Under the pieces are notes generated by a model that worked only from the letters and a program-made list of their open reading frames with translations, was not told the DNA's origin and did no database searches. Made by a program: the position numbers and the translations under genes. A DNA stretch of 9,244 nt from CAWJAP01 sp963834365 (GTDB taxonomy: Bacteria; Acidobacteriota; Vicinamibacteria; Vicinamibacterales; Vicinamibacteraceae). Shown piece by piece: positions 1 to 7,565 of the stretch. Position 1 is the first letter of the stretch. Every line of letters begins with the position of its first letter. The stretch lies in NCBI GenBank assembly GCA_963834365.1, contig CAWIBS010000006.1:1-9244 (forward strand). The letters are read 5' to 3'.

Positions 1-26
1 CACGCCGGTGCGATTTCCGGCCTGCC

Positions 27-32
27 TATAGT
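27..32 (+). promoter_or_regulatory. Possible -10 box upstream of fimT
   Basis: TATAGT matches the sigma-70 -10 consensus at five of six positions and ends 7 nt before the ATG at 40. No -35-like hexamer is visible at the expected spacing, near positions 4-9. If it is functional, transcription would start at or next to the ATG, giving a leaderless or nearly leaderless message. That would fit the absence of a Shine-Dalgarno sequence in front of this gene. A single hexamer is weak evidence, and the true promoter may lie upstream of the window. Confidence 0.25.
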
Positions 33-39
33 GCAAGCC

Positions 40-561
40 ATGAAACGAGCCCAGGCCGGATTCACGCTGATGGAACTGATGGTGACTCTCACCGTGGTCG
101 GCATCCTGGCTGCGGTGGGGATCCCGAGCTTTTCCAGCGTCATCCGCAACAACCGGATTACTGCCCACACGAATGAGCTGGTGACCGCGCTGACCTTGGC
201 GCGCAGCGAAGCGATGAAGCGCGGCGATGTCGTGACCACCTGTCCCAGTGAGGACGGGGAAACCTGCGCCGGCAACAACGACTGGAGCACCGGCTGGTTC
301 GTCTTCCTCGACACCAATGCCGACGGGGCCCGGGACGTGGACGAGGAGCAGCTCCAGGTATGGCCAGCGATCGAGGACGTGCTCGACCTCGATTCAGACC
401 CGATGCAGTTCGTCCAGTACGCCTCGACAGGCCTGACGATCCCGGTCATCACGGATCAGACTTTCCAGCTGATGCAGCCGGGATTCGACGACGAACTGGC
501 GCGCTGCATCCGCCTCGGCAATACCGGGCGGGTCTTCACCGAGAGGAACACCTGCCCATGA
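40..561 (+). CDS. fimT: GspH/FimT family type IV minor pseudopilin
   Basis: This is a minor pilin of the FimT/FimU (GspH-like) family, expected in the inner membrane before assembly and then in the priming complex or tip of a type IVa pilus. The 173-residue product starts with a short basic leader and a class III cleavage site, G7^F8-T-L-M-E12, with the Glu at mature position 5. A hydrophobic helix runs to about residue 33. The segment LTLARSEAMKRGDVVTTCPS, followed by a D-W-S-T-G-W-F-V-F-L-D stretch, is the signature of the GspH domain. Four cysteines in the soluble part could form two disulfides. I chose the ATG at 40 over the GTG at 31 because it gives the usual short leader; neither has a clear ribosome binding site. 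It is the first gene of the operon seen here and overlaps pilV by ATGA. FimT and FimU cannot be separated with certainty from sequence alone. Confidence 0.9.
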   Translation: MKRAQAGFTLMELMVTLTVVGILAAVGIPSFSSVIRNNRITAHTNELVTALTLARSEAMKRGDVVTTCPSEDGETCAGNNDWSTGWFVFLDTNADGARDVDEEQLQVWPAIEDVLDLDSDPMQFVQYASTGLTIPVITDQTFQLMQPGFDDELARCIRLGNTGRVFTERNTCP

Positions 562-1016
562 GTGCGGTCTCGAACTCGCCAATTCGCCTTCACCCGATGC
601 AGGGCGGCATGACGCTCATCGAAGTCCTGGTCGCGCTGCTCGTGCTGTCGATCGGCCTGCTGGGCGTTGCCGGGCTCCAATGGCAGGCGCTGCGCAGCAA
701 CCACGGCGCGCACCTGCGCTCGCAGGCCACGATACTTGCCCACGACATCGCCGATCGCATGCGCGCGAACCGGACAGAAGCTGAGGATGGCGCCTACGCC
801 GTCGACATCGGCGAAATTCCGACCGGCGAAACGCTGGCCGATTTCGACGTGGTCGCCTGGAAGCAGGCAATCGCCGACATCCTTCCGGCTGGGGACGGCC
901 GGGTTGAGATGGTGGAGCTCAGCGCGGGCTTGCCCGACCGGGACGTGGCGAGGATCACGATCCAGTGGACCGATCGGCTCGGCGACGACCAGTTCTTCAC
1001 CGAAACGGAACTTTGA
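558..1016 (+). CDS. pilV: Type IV pilus minor pilin PilV
   Basis: PilV is a minor pilin that takes part in the initiation (tip) complex with PilW, PilX, FimU/FimT and PilE. The 152-residue product has an unusually long 17-residue leader ending in G17^M18-T-L-I-E22, so the mature protein would begin with methionine, with Glu at position 5. The helix that follows, V-L-V-A-L-L-V-L-S-I-G-L-L-G-V-A-G-L-Q, and then the LRSQATILAHDIADRMRANR stretch are typical of PilV. The start at 558 overlaps the fimT stop (ATGA, positions 558-561), which suggests translational coupling, and an AGAGGA lies 10 nt upstream. The in-frame ATG at residue 14 would leave a 4-residue leader and has no ribosome binding site, so it is less likely. 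Confidence 0.92.
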   Translation: MSAVSNSPIRLHPMQGGMTLIEVLVALLVLSIGLLGVAGLQWQALRSNHGAHLRSQATILAHDIADRMRANRTEAEDGAYAVDIGEIPTGETLADFDVVAWKQAIADILPAGDGRVEMVELSAGLPDRDVARITIQWTDRLGDDQFFTETEL

Positions 1017-1024
1017 GATTCGCC

Positions 1025-2038
1025 ATGCGCAAGTCGAAGCAATTGGGACTGAGCCTGGTCGAGCTGATGGTCTCCATGGCGCTCGCGGTGCTGCTGATGA
1101 CGGGCGTGCTGTCGATCTTCCAGAGCTCGAAAGTGACCTACATGACCAACGAGAAGACCGCGCGCCTGCAGGAGAACGGGCGGGTGGCACTCGAGCTGAT
1201 GATGTACGACTTGCGCGCGGCCGGCTATGAAGGCTGTGCCCGCGAGTCGGTCTTCACGTCGACGCTCAACGACTCCACGGACGTGCCGTGGAACTACGCG
1301 CAGCCCGTGCAGGGATTCGAATCACAGGGCGACGGGGACTTCCTGCCGGCTCTCACGCTCGCGCTCGCGCCCGTGCCGGTTCCGGAGAGTGACGTCCTGG
1401 TGGTGCGCATGCCCGAGCGCGATCGCCCCGCCTTGACGGTGCAGGCGGATCTCGCGAGCGCTACGGCCAACCCGCAGGTGCTCGTGGCATCGGGCCCGAT
1501 CGCGGCGGGCCAGATCATGTTGATCACGGATTGCGAGGCCAGCACGGTCTTCCAGGTCACCGGCTGGAACGCCGGAGCCGTGCTGCACGCCGTGGGCGGT
1601 GCCGCGCCGGGCAACGCAACGGAAAACCTGGGTTTCCAGTACCGGGCCTTCGCCCGGCTCCTGCCCCTCGACACCGTGACCTACTGGGTCGGCAACGACG
1701 GCACCGGTCCCGCGCTGTGGAGGCGCATGGGCGACGGGGCGGCCGAAATGCTGGTGGAGGGCGTCGAGGCGCTGCAGGTCGCGTACGGCGAAGACACGGA
1801 CGCGGATCGAATCGCGAACGACTATTTCTCGGCGGACCTCGTCGACGACTGGGACACCATCATCAGCGTCAACCTGGCGCTGCTCCTGAGATCGGAAGAG
1901 TCGGGCCTCGATCTGGACGAGTCGACCTACCAGCTGCTCGAGCCCGCGCTCGGCGGCGTAACGATCGACCCCGCCGACGACCGCCGCCAGCGGATGCTGT
2001 TCACGACCACGGCGGCGCTGCGCAACCGCGCGCTGTGA
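1025..2038 (+). CDS. pilW: Type IV pilus minor pilin PilW
   Basis: PilW is the largest minor pilin of the tip complex. The 337-residue product has an 8-residue basic leader and the cleavage site G8^L9-S-L-V-E13, with Glu at mature position 5, then a helix rich in Leu, Met and Ala. It continues into ARLQENGRVALELMMYDLRA and AGYEGC, which is the conserved PilW signature. The C-terminal part (VEGVEALQVAYGEDTDADR, then TTTAALRNRAL at the end) matches the usual ending of the family. The ATG at 1025 lies 8 nt after the pilV stop. The preceding sequence has only a weak TGAG as ribosome binding site, so coupled translation from pilV is likely. An upstream in-frame start at 965 lies inside pilV and would put the leader in an unnatural context, so it was rejected. 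Confidence 0.93.
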   Translation: MRKSKQLGLSLVELMVSMALAVLLMTGVLSIFQSSKVTYMTNEKTARLQENGRVALELMMYDLRAAGYEGCARESVFTSTLNDSTDVPWNYAQPVQGFESQGDGDFLPALTLALAPVPVPESDVLVVRMPERDRPALTVQADLASATANPQVLVASGPIAAGQIMLITDCEASTVFQVTGWNAGAVLHAVGGAAPGNATENLGFQYRAFARLLPLDTVTYWVGNDGTGPALWRRMGDGAAEMLVEGVEALQVAYGEDTDADRIANDYFSADLVDDWDTIISVNLALLLRSEESGLDLDESTYQLLEPALGGVTIDPADDRRQRMLFTTTAALRNRAL

Positions 2039-2042
2039 GACC

Positions 2043-2047
2043 AGGAG
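2043..2047 (+). promoter_or_regulatory. Ribosome binding site for pilX
   Basis: AGGAG lies 7 nt before a GTG codon at 2055 and well outside useful range of the next in-frame ATG at 2070. This decides the start of pilX in favour of the GTG. Confidence 0.75.
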
Positions 2048-2054
2048 ATCGCCA

Positions 2055-2606
2055 GTGAGCCTGACCCCCATGTCCCATCGGTTCCGTGCGCAGCAGGGCG
2101 CGATCCTGGTCATCAGCCTCATCCTGCTGCTCGTCATGACCGTGCTCGGGCTCGCCGCGATGCAGGTCAGCCGGATGGAAGAGCGTATGGCGGGCAACCA
2201 GCGGGACAGGAACATCGCCTTCCAGGGGGCCGAGGCCGGCTTGCGCGACGCCGAGACCCGGATTCGGGACATGGTCGCCCGCCCCGACACCTGCGCCTCC
2301 GCGCCCTGCGCGGTACCGTCCGTCTGGGAGCGCAACGCGCTGGCCGCCAACAACCTGCGCAATGAAGACGCTGCCTGGTGGGTCGCCAATGCCCTGGAGT
2401 ATGGCGAGCCCGGCGACCAGGAAATGGACGAGTCGACCGTGGATCCCAGGGTCCTGATCGAGGACGCCGGCTTCGTCCCGGACAGCCTGACGGTCGGTCA
2501 TGGGCCGCCCGACGGCCGGAACTTCTACCGCATCACGGCCCATTCCACGGGCACGACGGCAAATGCCCGGGCCGTGCTCGAAAGCACTTACACGCGACGA
2601 TTCTGA
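2055..2606 (+). CDS. pilX: Type IV pilus minor pilin PilX
   Basis: PilX is a minor pilin of the tip complex, best known for joining PilV, PilW and PilE in priming pilus assembly and presenting PilY1. The 183-residue product starts at GTG and has a leader ending in Q-Q-G15^A16-I-L-V-I. The fifth mature residue is Ile instead of Glu. From my knowledge of the family, lack of Glu5 is usual for PilX_N-type proteins and for the analogous GspK. The helix S-L-I-L-L-L-V-M-T-V-L-G-L-A-A-M-Q is followed by the diagnostic MEERMAGNQRDRNIAFQGAE. The C-terminal half resembles PilX (GRNFYRITAHSTGTTANARA, then a run to RRF at the end). The gene lies 16 nt after pilW, and its stop codon sits within a palindrome ahead of pilY1. 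Confidence 0.93.
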   Translation: MSLTPMSHRFRAQQGAILVISLILLLVMTVLGLAAMQVSRMEERMAGNQRDRNIAFQGAEAGLRDAETRIRDMVARPDTCASAPCAVPSVWERNALAANNLRNEDAAWWVANALEYGEPGDQEMDESTVDPRVLIEDAGFVPDSLTVGHGPPDGRNFYRITAHSTGTTANARAVLESTYTRRF

Positions 2607-2614
2607 GAATCGTC
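2596..2614 (+). repeat. Palindrome spanning the pilX stop codon
   Basis: GACGATTCT (2596-2604) and AGAATCGTC (2606-2614) form a perfect 9-bp inverted repeat around one central G. As RNA it would fold into an 8-bp stem with a three-base loop that is exactly the UGA stop codon of pilX. It lies 21 nt before the pilY1 ATG, and it has no U-tract, so it does not look like an intrinsic terminator. It could be an mRNA processing or stability hairpin between pilX and pilY1, or a chance palindrome. Confidence 0.6.
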
Positions 2615-2623
2615 CGCGCAATC

Positions 2624-2629
2624 AGGGAG
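2624..2629 (+). promoter_or_regulatory. Ribosome binding site for pilY1
   Basis: AGGGAG lies 6 nt before the ATG at 2636. This supports that start over any in-frame start within pilX, and the Sec signal peptide begins exactly there. Confidence 0.8.
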
Positions 2630-2635
2630 CAGGAA

Positions 2636-5600
2636 ATGTTCAACAGCAGCAGAGTGACGCGACCGCTTTTCGCGATGTTCGTGTCGGCGTTCTGTACGCT
2701 CCCGATCGCGCAGGCGCAGACGCCGCCCAGCATCAGCGACGTGCCGCTGTTCCTGAACGAGGGCGTGGCGCCGCTCAACATGATCGTGCTCGGCCGCGAC
2801 CACAAGCTCTATTACGAGGCCTACAACGACGCCTCGGACCTCGATGGCGACGGCGCGCTCGACATCCGCTACAAGCCGGCGTCGATCGACTACTACGGCT
2901 ATTTCGACTCGTTCAAGTGCTACGAGTACGACTCCGCCAACGGGCGTTTCAACCCGAGCACGGAGACCGACGACAAGACCTGCGCCGGGGCCAACGAATG
3001 GAGCGGCGATTTCCTCAACTACATGACGACGTCGCGCATCGATGCATTGCGCAAAGTGCTGTACGGCGGCCTGCGCTCCACCGACACCGGCACGACGGTG
3101 CTCGAGCGCAGCCACATCCCGCAGGACGCGCACAGCTGGGGCAAGGAATACGCCAGCGTCGCCGTCGACGGATACGACATCCGGAACTACACGCCGCTCG
3201 CGCTGCCGACTGCCGGCACGCGCCACCTGTTCGCCAACACGACACCGCTGACGGCTAGCGGGTTCAGCGAGCTGCCGCGGCTGCGTTACCTGCTCAACCG
3301 CACGAACCGCATCTGGAACTGGGTCAGCAAGGAACGCCCTGTGGCGCACACGTCCATCGACGGCGGCGGCGCGGCGCCCGCCTTCACCCTGCACGTCAAC
3401 GACCTTGTCGTTCGCGTGCGGGTGTGCCAGTCCGGGCTGCTCGAACCCAATTGCCGCCAGTACGGGAGCGACTACAAGCCGATCGGGCTGCTGCAGGAGT
3501 TCGGCGAGAACGAGTCGATGTACTTCGGCCTGATCTCGGGCTCCTATTCCAAGAACACGAGCGGCGGCGTGCTGCGGCGCAACGTCGGCTCGATCCGCGA
3601 CGAGATCAACCAGACCAACGGCCGTTTCATCACCGGCTTCGACGGCATCATCACGAGCATGAACCGCCTGCGCGCCACGGGCTTCGGCGGCAATCACGAG
3701 TACGTGACGACCGGCTGCGGCTGGAACATCGCGCCGATCCAGGCGGGTCAATGCCAGATGTGGGGCAATCCCGTCGCGGAGATGATGTACGAGTCGATGC
3801 GCTACTTCGCAGGTCGCGGCAGCCCGACCGGCGCGTTCTCCACGACTTTCGGCGCGGGACAGGAAAGCCTGCTCCCGGGCGGCGGGCTGCCGGTGCCTGC
3901 CTGGGAAAACCCGTACGAGGATCGCCCTTTCTGCTCGAAGCCGTTCCAGACGGTCGTGAGCGACATCAACCTCTCGTACGACAGCGACGACTTGCCGGGC
4001 TCGGCGTTCGGATCCGCGGGCGACGACGTCGGCGGCCTCGACGTCTCCGAACTCGGCCAGGACATCTGGGACGCCGACGAGGGTGGCTCGAAGAACGTGT
4101 TCATCGGCGAGGCCGGCGCCGTCAACGACGGCGCGCCGACGCCGAAGTCGGTGTCGAGCTTCGGCAACATCCGGGGACTCGCTCCGGAAGAGCCCACCAA
4201 GCAGGGCAGCTACTACGCCGGGAGCGTCGCCTTCCACGGGCGCACGACCGAGATCGGCTCGCTGAACGATGCCGCGGAAGACAGCGAAGAGAACGTCAAC
4301 ACCTTCGCCGTGGCGCTCGCCTCGCCGCTGCCGCGGATCGACATTCCGGTCAATGGCCGCACGATTTCGCTGATCCCGTTCGCCAAGTCCGTGGGAGGCA
4401 ACTCCCCCGCCCCGGGGCCGTCGCCGATCAGCGTCGACGAGGGCGACTTCCAGCCGACGAACCAGATCGTCGACTTCTACGTCGAGTCGCTGTCCGCCAC
4501 GGGCGGCACGTTCCGCGTCAACTTCGAGGACGTCGAGCAGGGCGCGGACCACGACATGGACGCGATCGCGAGGTACAGCTATGTCGTCAATGGCGACGGC
4601 ACTGTCACGGTCAGCGTGACGTCCGAATACGCGGCCGGCAGCATCATCCAGCACATGGGCTACATCGTGTCCGGCACGACCGACGACGACACGTACCTGG
4701 TCGTGCGCGACCTCGACACGACGGCGGCGGCTGACCCCGACTTCTTCCTCGACAAGCCGAACACCGCCGCCGAGCTTCCGCTCTCGGATTCGCGCACGTT
4801 CACGCCCGGTACGTCCGGCGCCGCGACGCTGCTGAAGGACCCGCTCTGGTATGCCGCCAAGTGGGGCGGCTTCAAGGAGGAGGCCGGCAGCGCCAACGGC
4901 CGGCCTGACATCGCGACCGAGTGGGACGCCGACGCCGACGGCACCCCGGACAATTACTTCCTCGTGACGAACGCGCTTCGCCTCGGCGAGCAGCTGACGA
5001 GCGCATTCAGCGAGATCCTGTCCCGTGTCCGGATCGGCCTCTTCCGCCTCGGTGAATTCAGGCTCGATCTCGGACGAGACGCGCGTGTACCAGGCGAAGT
5101 TCAACAGCGGCGACTGGTCGGGCCAGCTCCTGTCCTTCCCGGTGAACGAGGATGGCTCGCTCGATCCCCAGGAGTGGGACGCCTCCGAGGAGATCCCGAC
5201 CCCGGACACAGGTACAGGCCGCACAATCATCACCGTCAACAGCAACGGAACGACCGGCGTTCCCTTCCGCTGGCTCAATTCTCCCGCCGGCATCGACACC
5301 ACGCGGCGCAACCAGCTCAAGCTGGCGGCCGAGAACGCCAACATCCGCCAGCCTCGCCTGGACTGGCTGCGCGGCAACCGCGCGCGGGAAGACCAGAACT
5401 CGACCGGCTCGCCCCAGTTCCGCGATCGGCCGCAGCCGCCGCAGGCGGACTATCGCAACGTGCTGGGCGACATCGTCGCGTCGTCGCCGGCATTCGTGGG
5501 CAAGCCACTGTTCATGTACCCCGACGTGCTCGAAAGCCAGCCGTACTCCTCGTTCGTCGCCGCCAATGACACGACGGCGGAGCGCCGGCACATGGTGTAT

Positions 5601-7038
5601 GCGGGCGCCAATGACGGCATGCTGCATGGTTTCGATGCCGAGACCGGCGTCGAGCGTCTCGCCTTCATCCCGGGCGCGGTGTTCCCGAACCTGCACGAGC
5701 TGACCCGGCCGTCGTACACGCACCTCTATTTCGTCGACGGCACGCCAACGGTGGGCGATGCGTTCTTTGCCGGGACATGGCACACGGTGCTCGTGGGCGG
5801 CCTCAACAAGGGCGGCAAGAGCATCTACGCGCTCGACATCACCGATCCGGATGCCTTCAGCGAGGCGAATGCGGATGACATTTTCCTGTGGGAGTTCACG
5901 GACTCCGCGACTCCGGCCGACATGGGTCTCTCGTACAGCCGCCCGGCGGTCGTTCGCCTGCGCAACGGCCAGTGGGCCGCGGTCTTCGGCAACGGCTACA
6001 ACAGCGTGAACGGCAAAGCCGTGCTGTACATCGTCAACATCGCGAACGGGAGCATCATCCGCAAGATCGATACCGGCGTCGGTACCGGTGGACAACGGCC
6101 TCTCGACGCCGGCGCTCGTGGACCTGAACGGCGATTCCATCGTGGATCTCGCCTACGCCGGCGACCTCTTGGGCAACATGTGGAAGTTCGACCTGACGAG
6201 CACGGTTCCCGCTGACTGGAAAGTCGCCTACCAGCCGGGCGGCGTGAATCGGCCGCTCTTCACGGCCGTCGACGCCGGGGGCACCGCGCAGCCGATCACG
6301 TCCAGGCCCGAAGTTGGCCGCGGCCCGAATGGCGCCGGCACGGTGGTGCTGTTCGGCACCGGGCGCTATCTCGGCGTGCCGGACAAGGAGCCGACCCAGA
6401 CCCAGACGTTCTACGGCATCCTCGATCCGCACACGCTCGCCGACACCGACCGCGTGGGCGGTCGCGGCGTGCTGACCCAGCAGCAGATCATCGTCGAGGA
6501 TGACTTCACGTTCGAGGACCCGGACGGCAACACGGTCTCGTCGTCGCTGCGAGTGACCACGAATCAACCCGTGAACAACCGTGGCTGGTATCTCGATTTG
6601 CTCCAGCCGCCGGTCCCGGGCACGTTCCAGGGCGAGATGCAGGTGTCGGACTCGATCCTGCGCAGCGGCCGCATCATCTTCGCGACCGTGATTCCAGACC
6701 CGGACCCGTGCACCTTCGGCGGCACGAGCTGGCTGATGGAGCTCGAGGCGCTCACCGGATCGCGCCTGGCCACGACGCCGTTCGACAACAACCGCGACAA
6801 CGAATTCGATGGCGACGACACTGTCGGCGTCGACATCGACGGCGACGGCACGATCGACGTGGAGGTGCCGGTGAGCGGCATCCAGTCCGAGGTCGGCATC
6901 GTGCAGAAGCCGGGCATCCTCGCGGGAGAGGACGCCGAGTACAAGTACACCCCGGGCACGACCGGCACGATTCAGGTGACGGTTGAAAACCCGGGCCCGA
7001 ATGCCGTCGGTCGCCAGTCCTGGCGCCAGGTCAGGTAA
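2636..7038 (+). CDS. pilY1: PilY1-type pilus tip adhesin, interrupted by two frameshifts
   Basis: PilY1 is the large secreted, calcium-binding protein at the type IV pilus tip that acts in pilus extension, adhesion and surface sensing. A Sec signal peptide (residues 1 to about 28, ending A-Q-A) opens the protein. The N-terminal domain carries RDHKLYYEAYNDASDLDGDG, with an acidic EF-hand-like loop at residues 68-76, and later SDINLSYDSDDLPGSAFGS. A second acidic loop, D-A-D-A-D-G-T-P-D, is at 764-772. The C-terminal part is the PilY1 beta-propeller domain (MVYAGANDGMLHGFDAETG; AYAGDLLGNMWKFDL) with the loop D-I-D-G-D-G-T-I-D at 1399-1407, matching the calcium site of the family, and the usual ending GRQSWRQVR.

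The reading frame changes twice: near 5029, after residue 798 (S-R-V to G-S-A-S-S-A-S), and near 6087, after residue 1150 (V-G-T to V-D-N-G-L). Removing one base at each place gives 1466 residues, longer than the roughly 1160 of Pseudomonas aeruginosa PilY1. As written, translation would end at 5569 after 977 residues. I see no D-x-S-x-S MIDAS motif of a von Willebrand A domain. Confidence 0.93.
5027..5033 (+). other. Frameshift 1 in pilY1
   Basis: The frame used from 2636 reads ...E-I-L-S-R-V up to 5029 and then turns into Arg-rich, non-homologous sequence. The frame one base further on reads G-S-A-S-S-A-S-V-N-S-G-S-I and continues the PilY1 family sequence. One extra C in the CC at 5029-5030 explains the change. 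Loss of two bases is the alternative. Confidence 0.85.
6084..6090 (+). other. Frameshift 2 in pilY1
   Basis: The middle frame reads K-I-D-T-G-V-G-T up to 6086. The conserved continuation, V-D-N-G-L-S-T-P-A-L-V-D-L-N-G-D, is in the next frame from 6088. One extra G in the GG at 6087-6088 accounts for it. The uncorrected frame runs as unrelated Arg-rich sequence to a stop at 6215. Confidence 0.85.
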
Positions 7039-7039
7039 C

Positions 7040-7044
7040 GGAGG
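7040..7044 (+). promoter_or_regulatory. Ribosome binding site for pilE
   Basis: GGAGG, the full core Shine-Dalgarno, lies immediately after the pilY1 stop and 8 nt before the pilE ATG at 7053. It is the strongest such site in the operon, so pilE may be translated more efficiently than the genes before it. Confidence 0.8.
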
Positions 7045-7052
7045 CTACGCCC

Positions 7053-7472
7053 ATGCGACAGATACAATCCCGGAGCGGCCAGGCCGGCGTCACGCTGGTC
7101 GAGCTGATGATCGTGGTGGTGATCATCGGGATCATCGCCATGATCGCGATTCCGTCCTATCGCCAGCAGGTCCTTCGGAGCGGCCGGAGCGACGCCAAGG
7201 CTGCCCTGATGCAAACGGCCCAGAACCTGGAGCGCTGCTTCACGAGCACAAGCACTTACACCGCTTGCGTGGTACTGCCGGCCGCGTCCCCTGAGGGCCT
7301 CTACTCGGTGACGGCGGGGGATGACGACGACGAAATCACCGGAACGACCTACCTGCTGACGGCGACGCCTCAAGACGGACAGGCCGAAGATACCGCCTGT
7401 GGAAGCTTCACGATCGACCAGGCCAACGATCGCGGTATCACCGGAACGGGCACCGAGGACGAGTGCTGGTAA
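7053..7472 (+). CDS. pilE: Type IV pilin PilE
   Basis: PilE is a pilin that closes the minor-pilin operon. In Pseudomonas-type systems it is a minor pilin linking the tip complex to the PilA shaft. The 139-residue product has an 11-residue basic leader plus the cleavage Gly, G12^V13-T-L-V-E17, with Glu at mature position 5. A long helix, L-M-I-V-V-V-I-I-G-I-I-A-M-I-A-I-P-S-Y, is followed by the conserved R-S-D-A-K-A-A-L-M-Q-T-A-Q-N-L-E-R-C-F segment. Four cysteines (62, 72, 116, 138) include the C-terminal pair that normally forms the D-region disulfide, here ending E-C-W. It follows pilY1 by 14 nt. The length is typical of minor PilE; a role as the major pilin cannot be excluded because no other pilA is in view. 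Confidence 0.93.
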   Translation: MRQIQSRSGQAGVTLVELMIVVVIIGIIAMIAIPSYRQQVLRSGRSDAKAALMQTAQNLERCFTSTSTYTACVVLPAASPEGLYSVTAGDDDDEITGTTYLLTATPQDGQAEDTACGSFTIDQANDRGITGTGTEDECW

Positions 7473-7478
7473 TACCAG
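7466..7478 (+). repeat. Short palindrome over the pilE stop codon
   Basis: CTGGTA (7466-7471), one A, and TACCAG (7473-7478) form a 13-base interrupted palindrome containing the TAA stop. As RNA it gives only a 5-bp stem with a three-base loop. It has no U-tract, so it is unlikely to terminate transcription alone. The rest of the gap to the next gene shows no clear terminator either. Confidence 0.35.
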
Positions 7479-7529
7479 TCGCTTGACACGAACCCGCCGC
7501 GCCGCGACGCGCTCCGAAGCGGCGACTCA

Positions 7530-7538
7530 TGCGATACT
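7530..7538 (+). promoter_or_regulatory. Weak extended -10-like element before the flippase
   Basis: TGCGATACT resembles an extended -10 element (TG-N-TATAAT) with four of six core matches. It ends 27 nt before the flippase ATG. No -35 box is found at normal spacing. A consensus TTGACA at 7483-7488 is 44 nt away and cannot pair with it. It is a candidate only. Confidence 0.25.
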
Positions 7539-7541
7539 GCC

Positions 7542-7564
7542 GCTCCGGCGCAGGCCGCCGGAGC
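7542..7564 (+). repeat. Perfect GC-rich hairpin against the flippase start codon
   Basis: GCTCCGGCG (7542-7550) and CGCCGGAGC (7556-7564) pair over nine bases with a 5-nt loop (CAGGC). The stem ends one base before the ATG at 7566, and the only Shine-Dalgarno-like GGAG (7560-7563) is buried in it and too close to the ATG. It could lower translation of the flippase or be the stem of a pilE terminator that lacks a U-tract. Confidence 0.6.
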
Positions 7565-7565
7565 C

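Noticed and set aside
19..34. Sigma-54 promoter before fimT
   Set aside because: A GG at 19-20 is followed after ten bases by GT and not by the required GC, so the -24/-12 signature fails.
1322..2389. 355-codon minus-strand frame over pilW and pilX
   Set aside because: It has no recognisable motifs and spans a gene junction on the coding strand; pilW and pilX are certain.
2378..2635. Upstream extension of pilY1 into pilX
   Set aside because: It overlaps pilX in another frame and translates to Arg-rich sequence. The signal peptide and AGGGAG fix the start at 2636.
2588..5377. 929-codon open frame on the minus strand, antisense to pilY1
   Set aside because: The translation is Arg-, Val- and Ala-rich without recognisable domains, and the opposite strand encodes clear PilY1 sequence. 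Long antisense frames are expected in GC-rich genes with strong third-position bias.
5027..6090. Programmed ribosomal frameshifting in pilY1
   Set aside because: No slippery heptamer, long homopolymer or evident stimulatory structure was seen at either site, and two separate shifts in one gene would be exceptional.
7483..7488. Perfect TTGACA as a -35 box for the flippase
   Set aside because: No -10-like hexamer lies 16-18 nt downstream, and the GATACT is 44 nt away.
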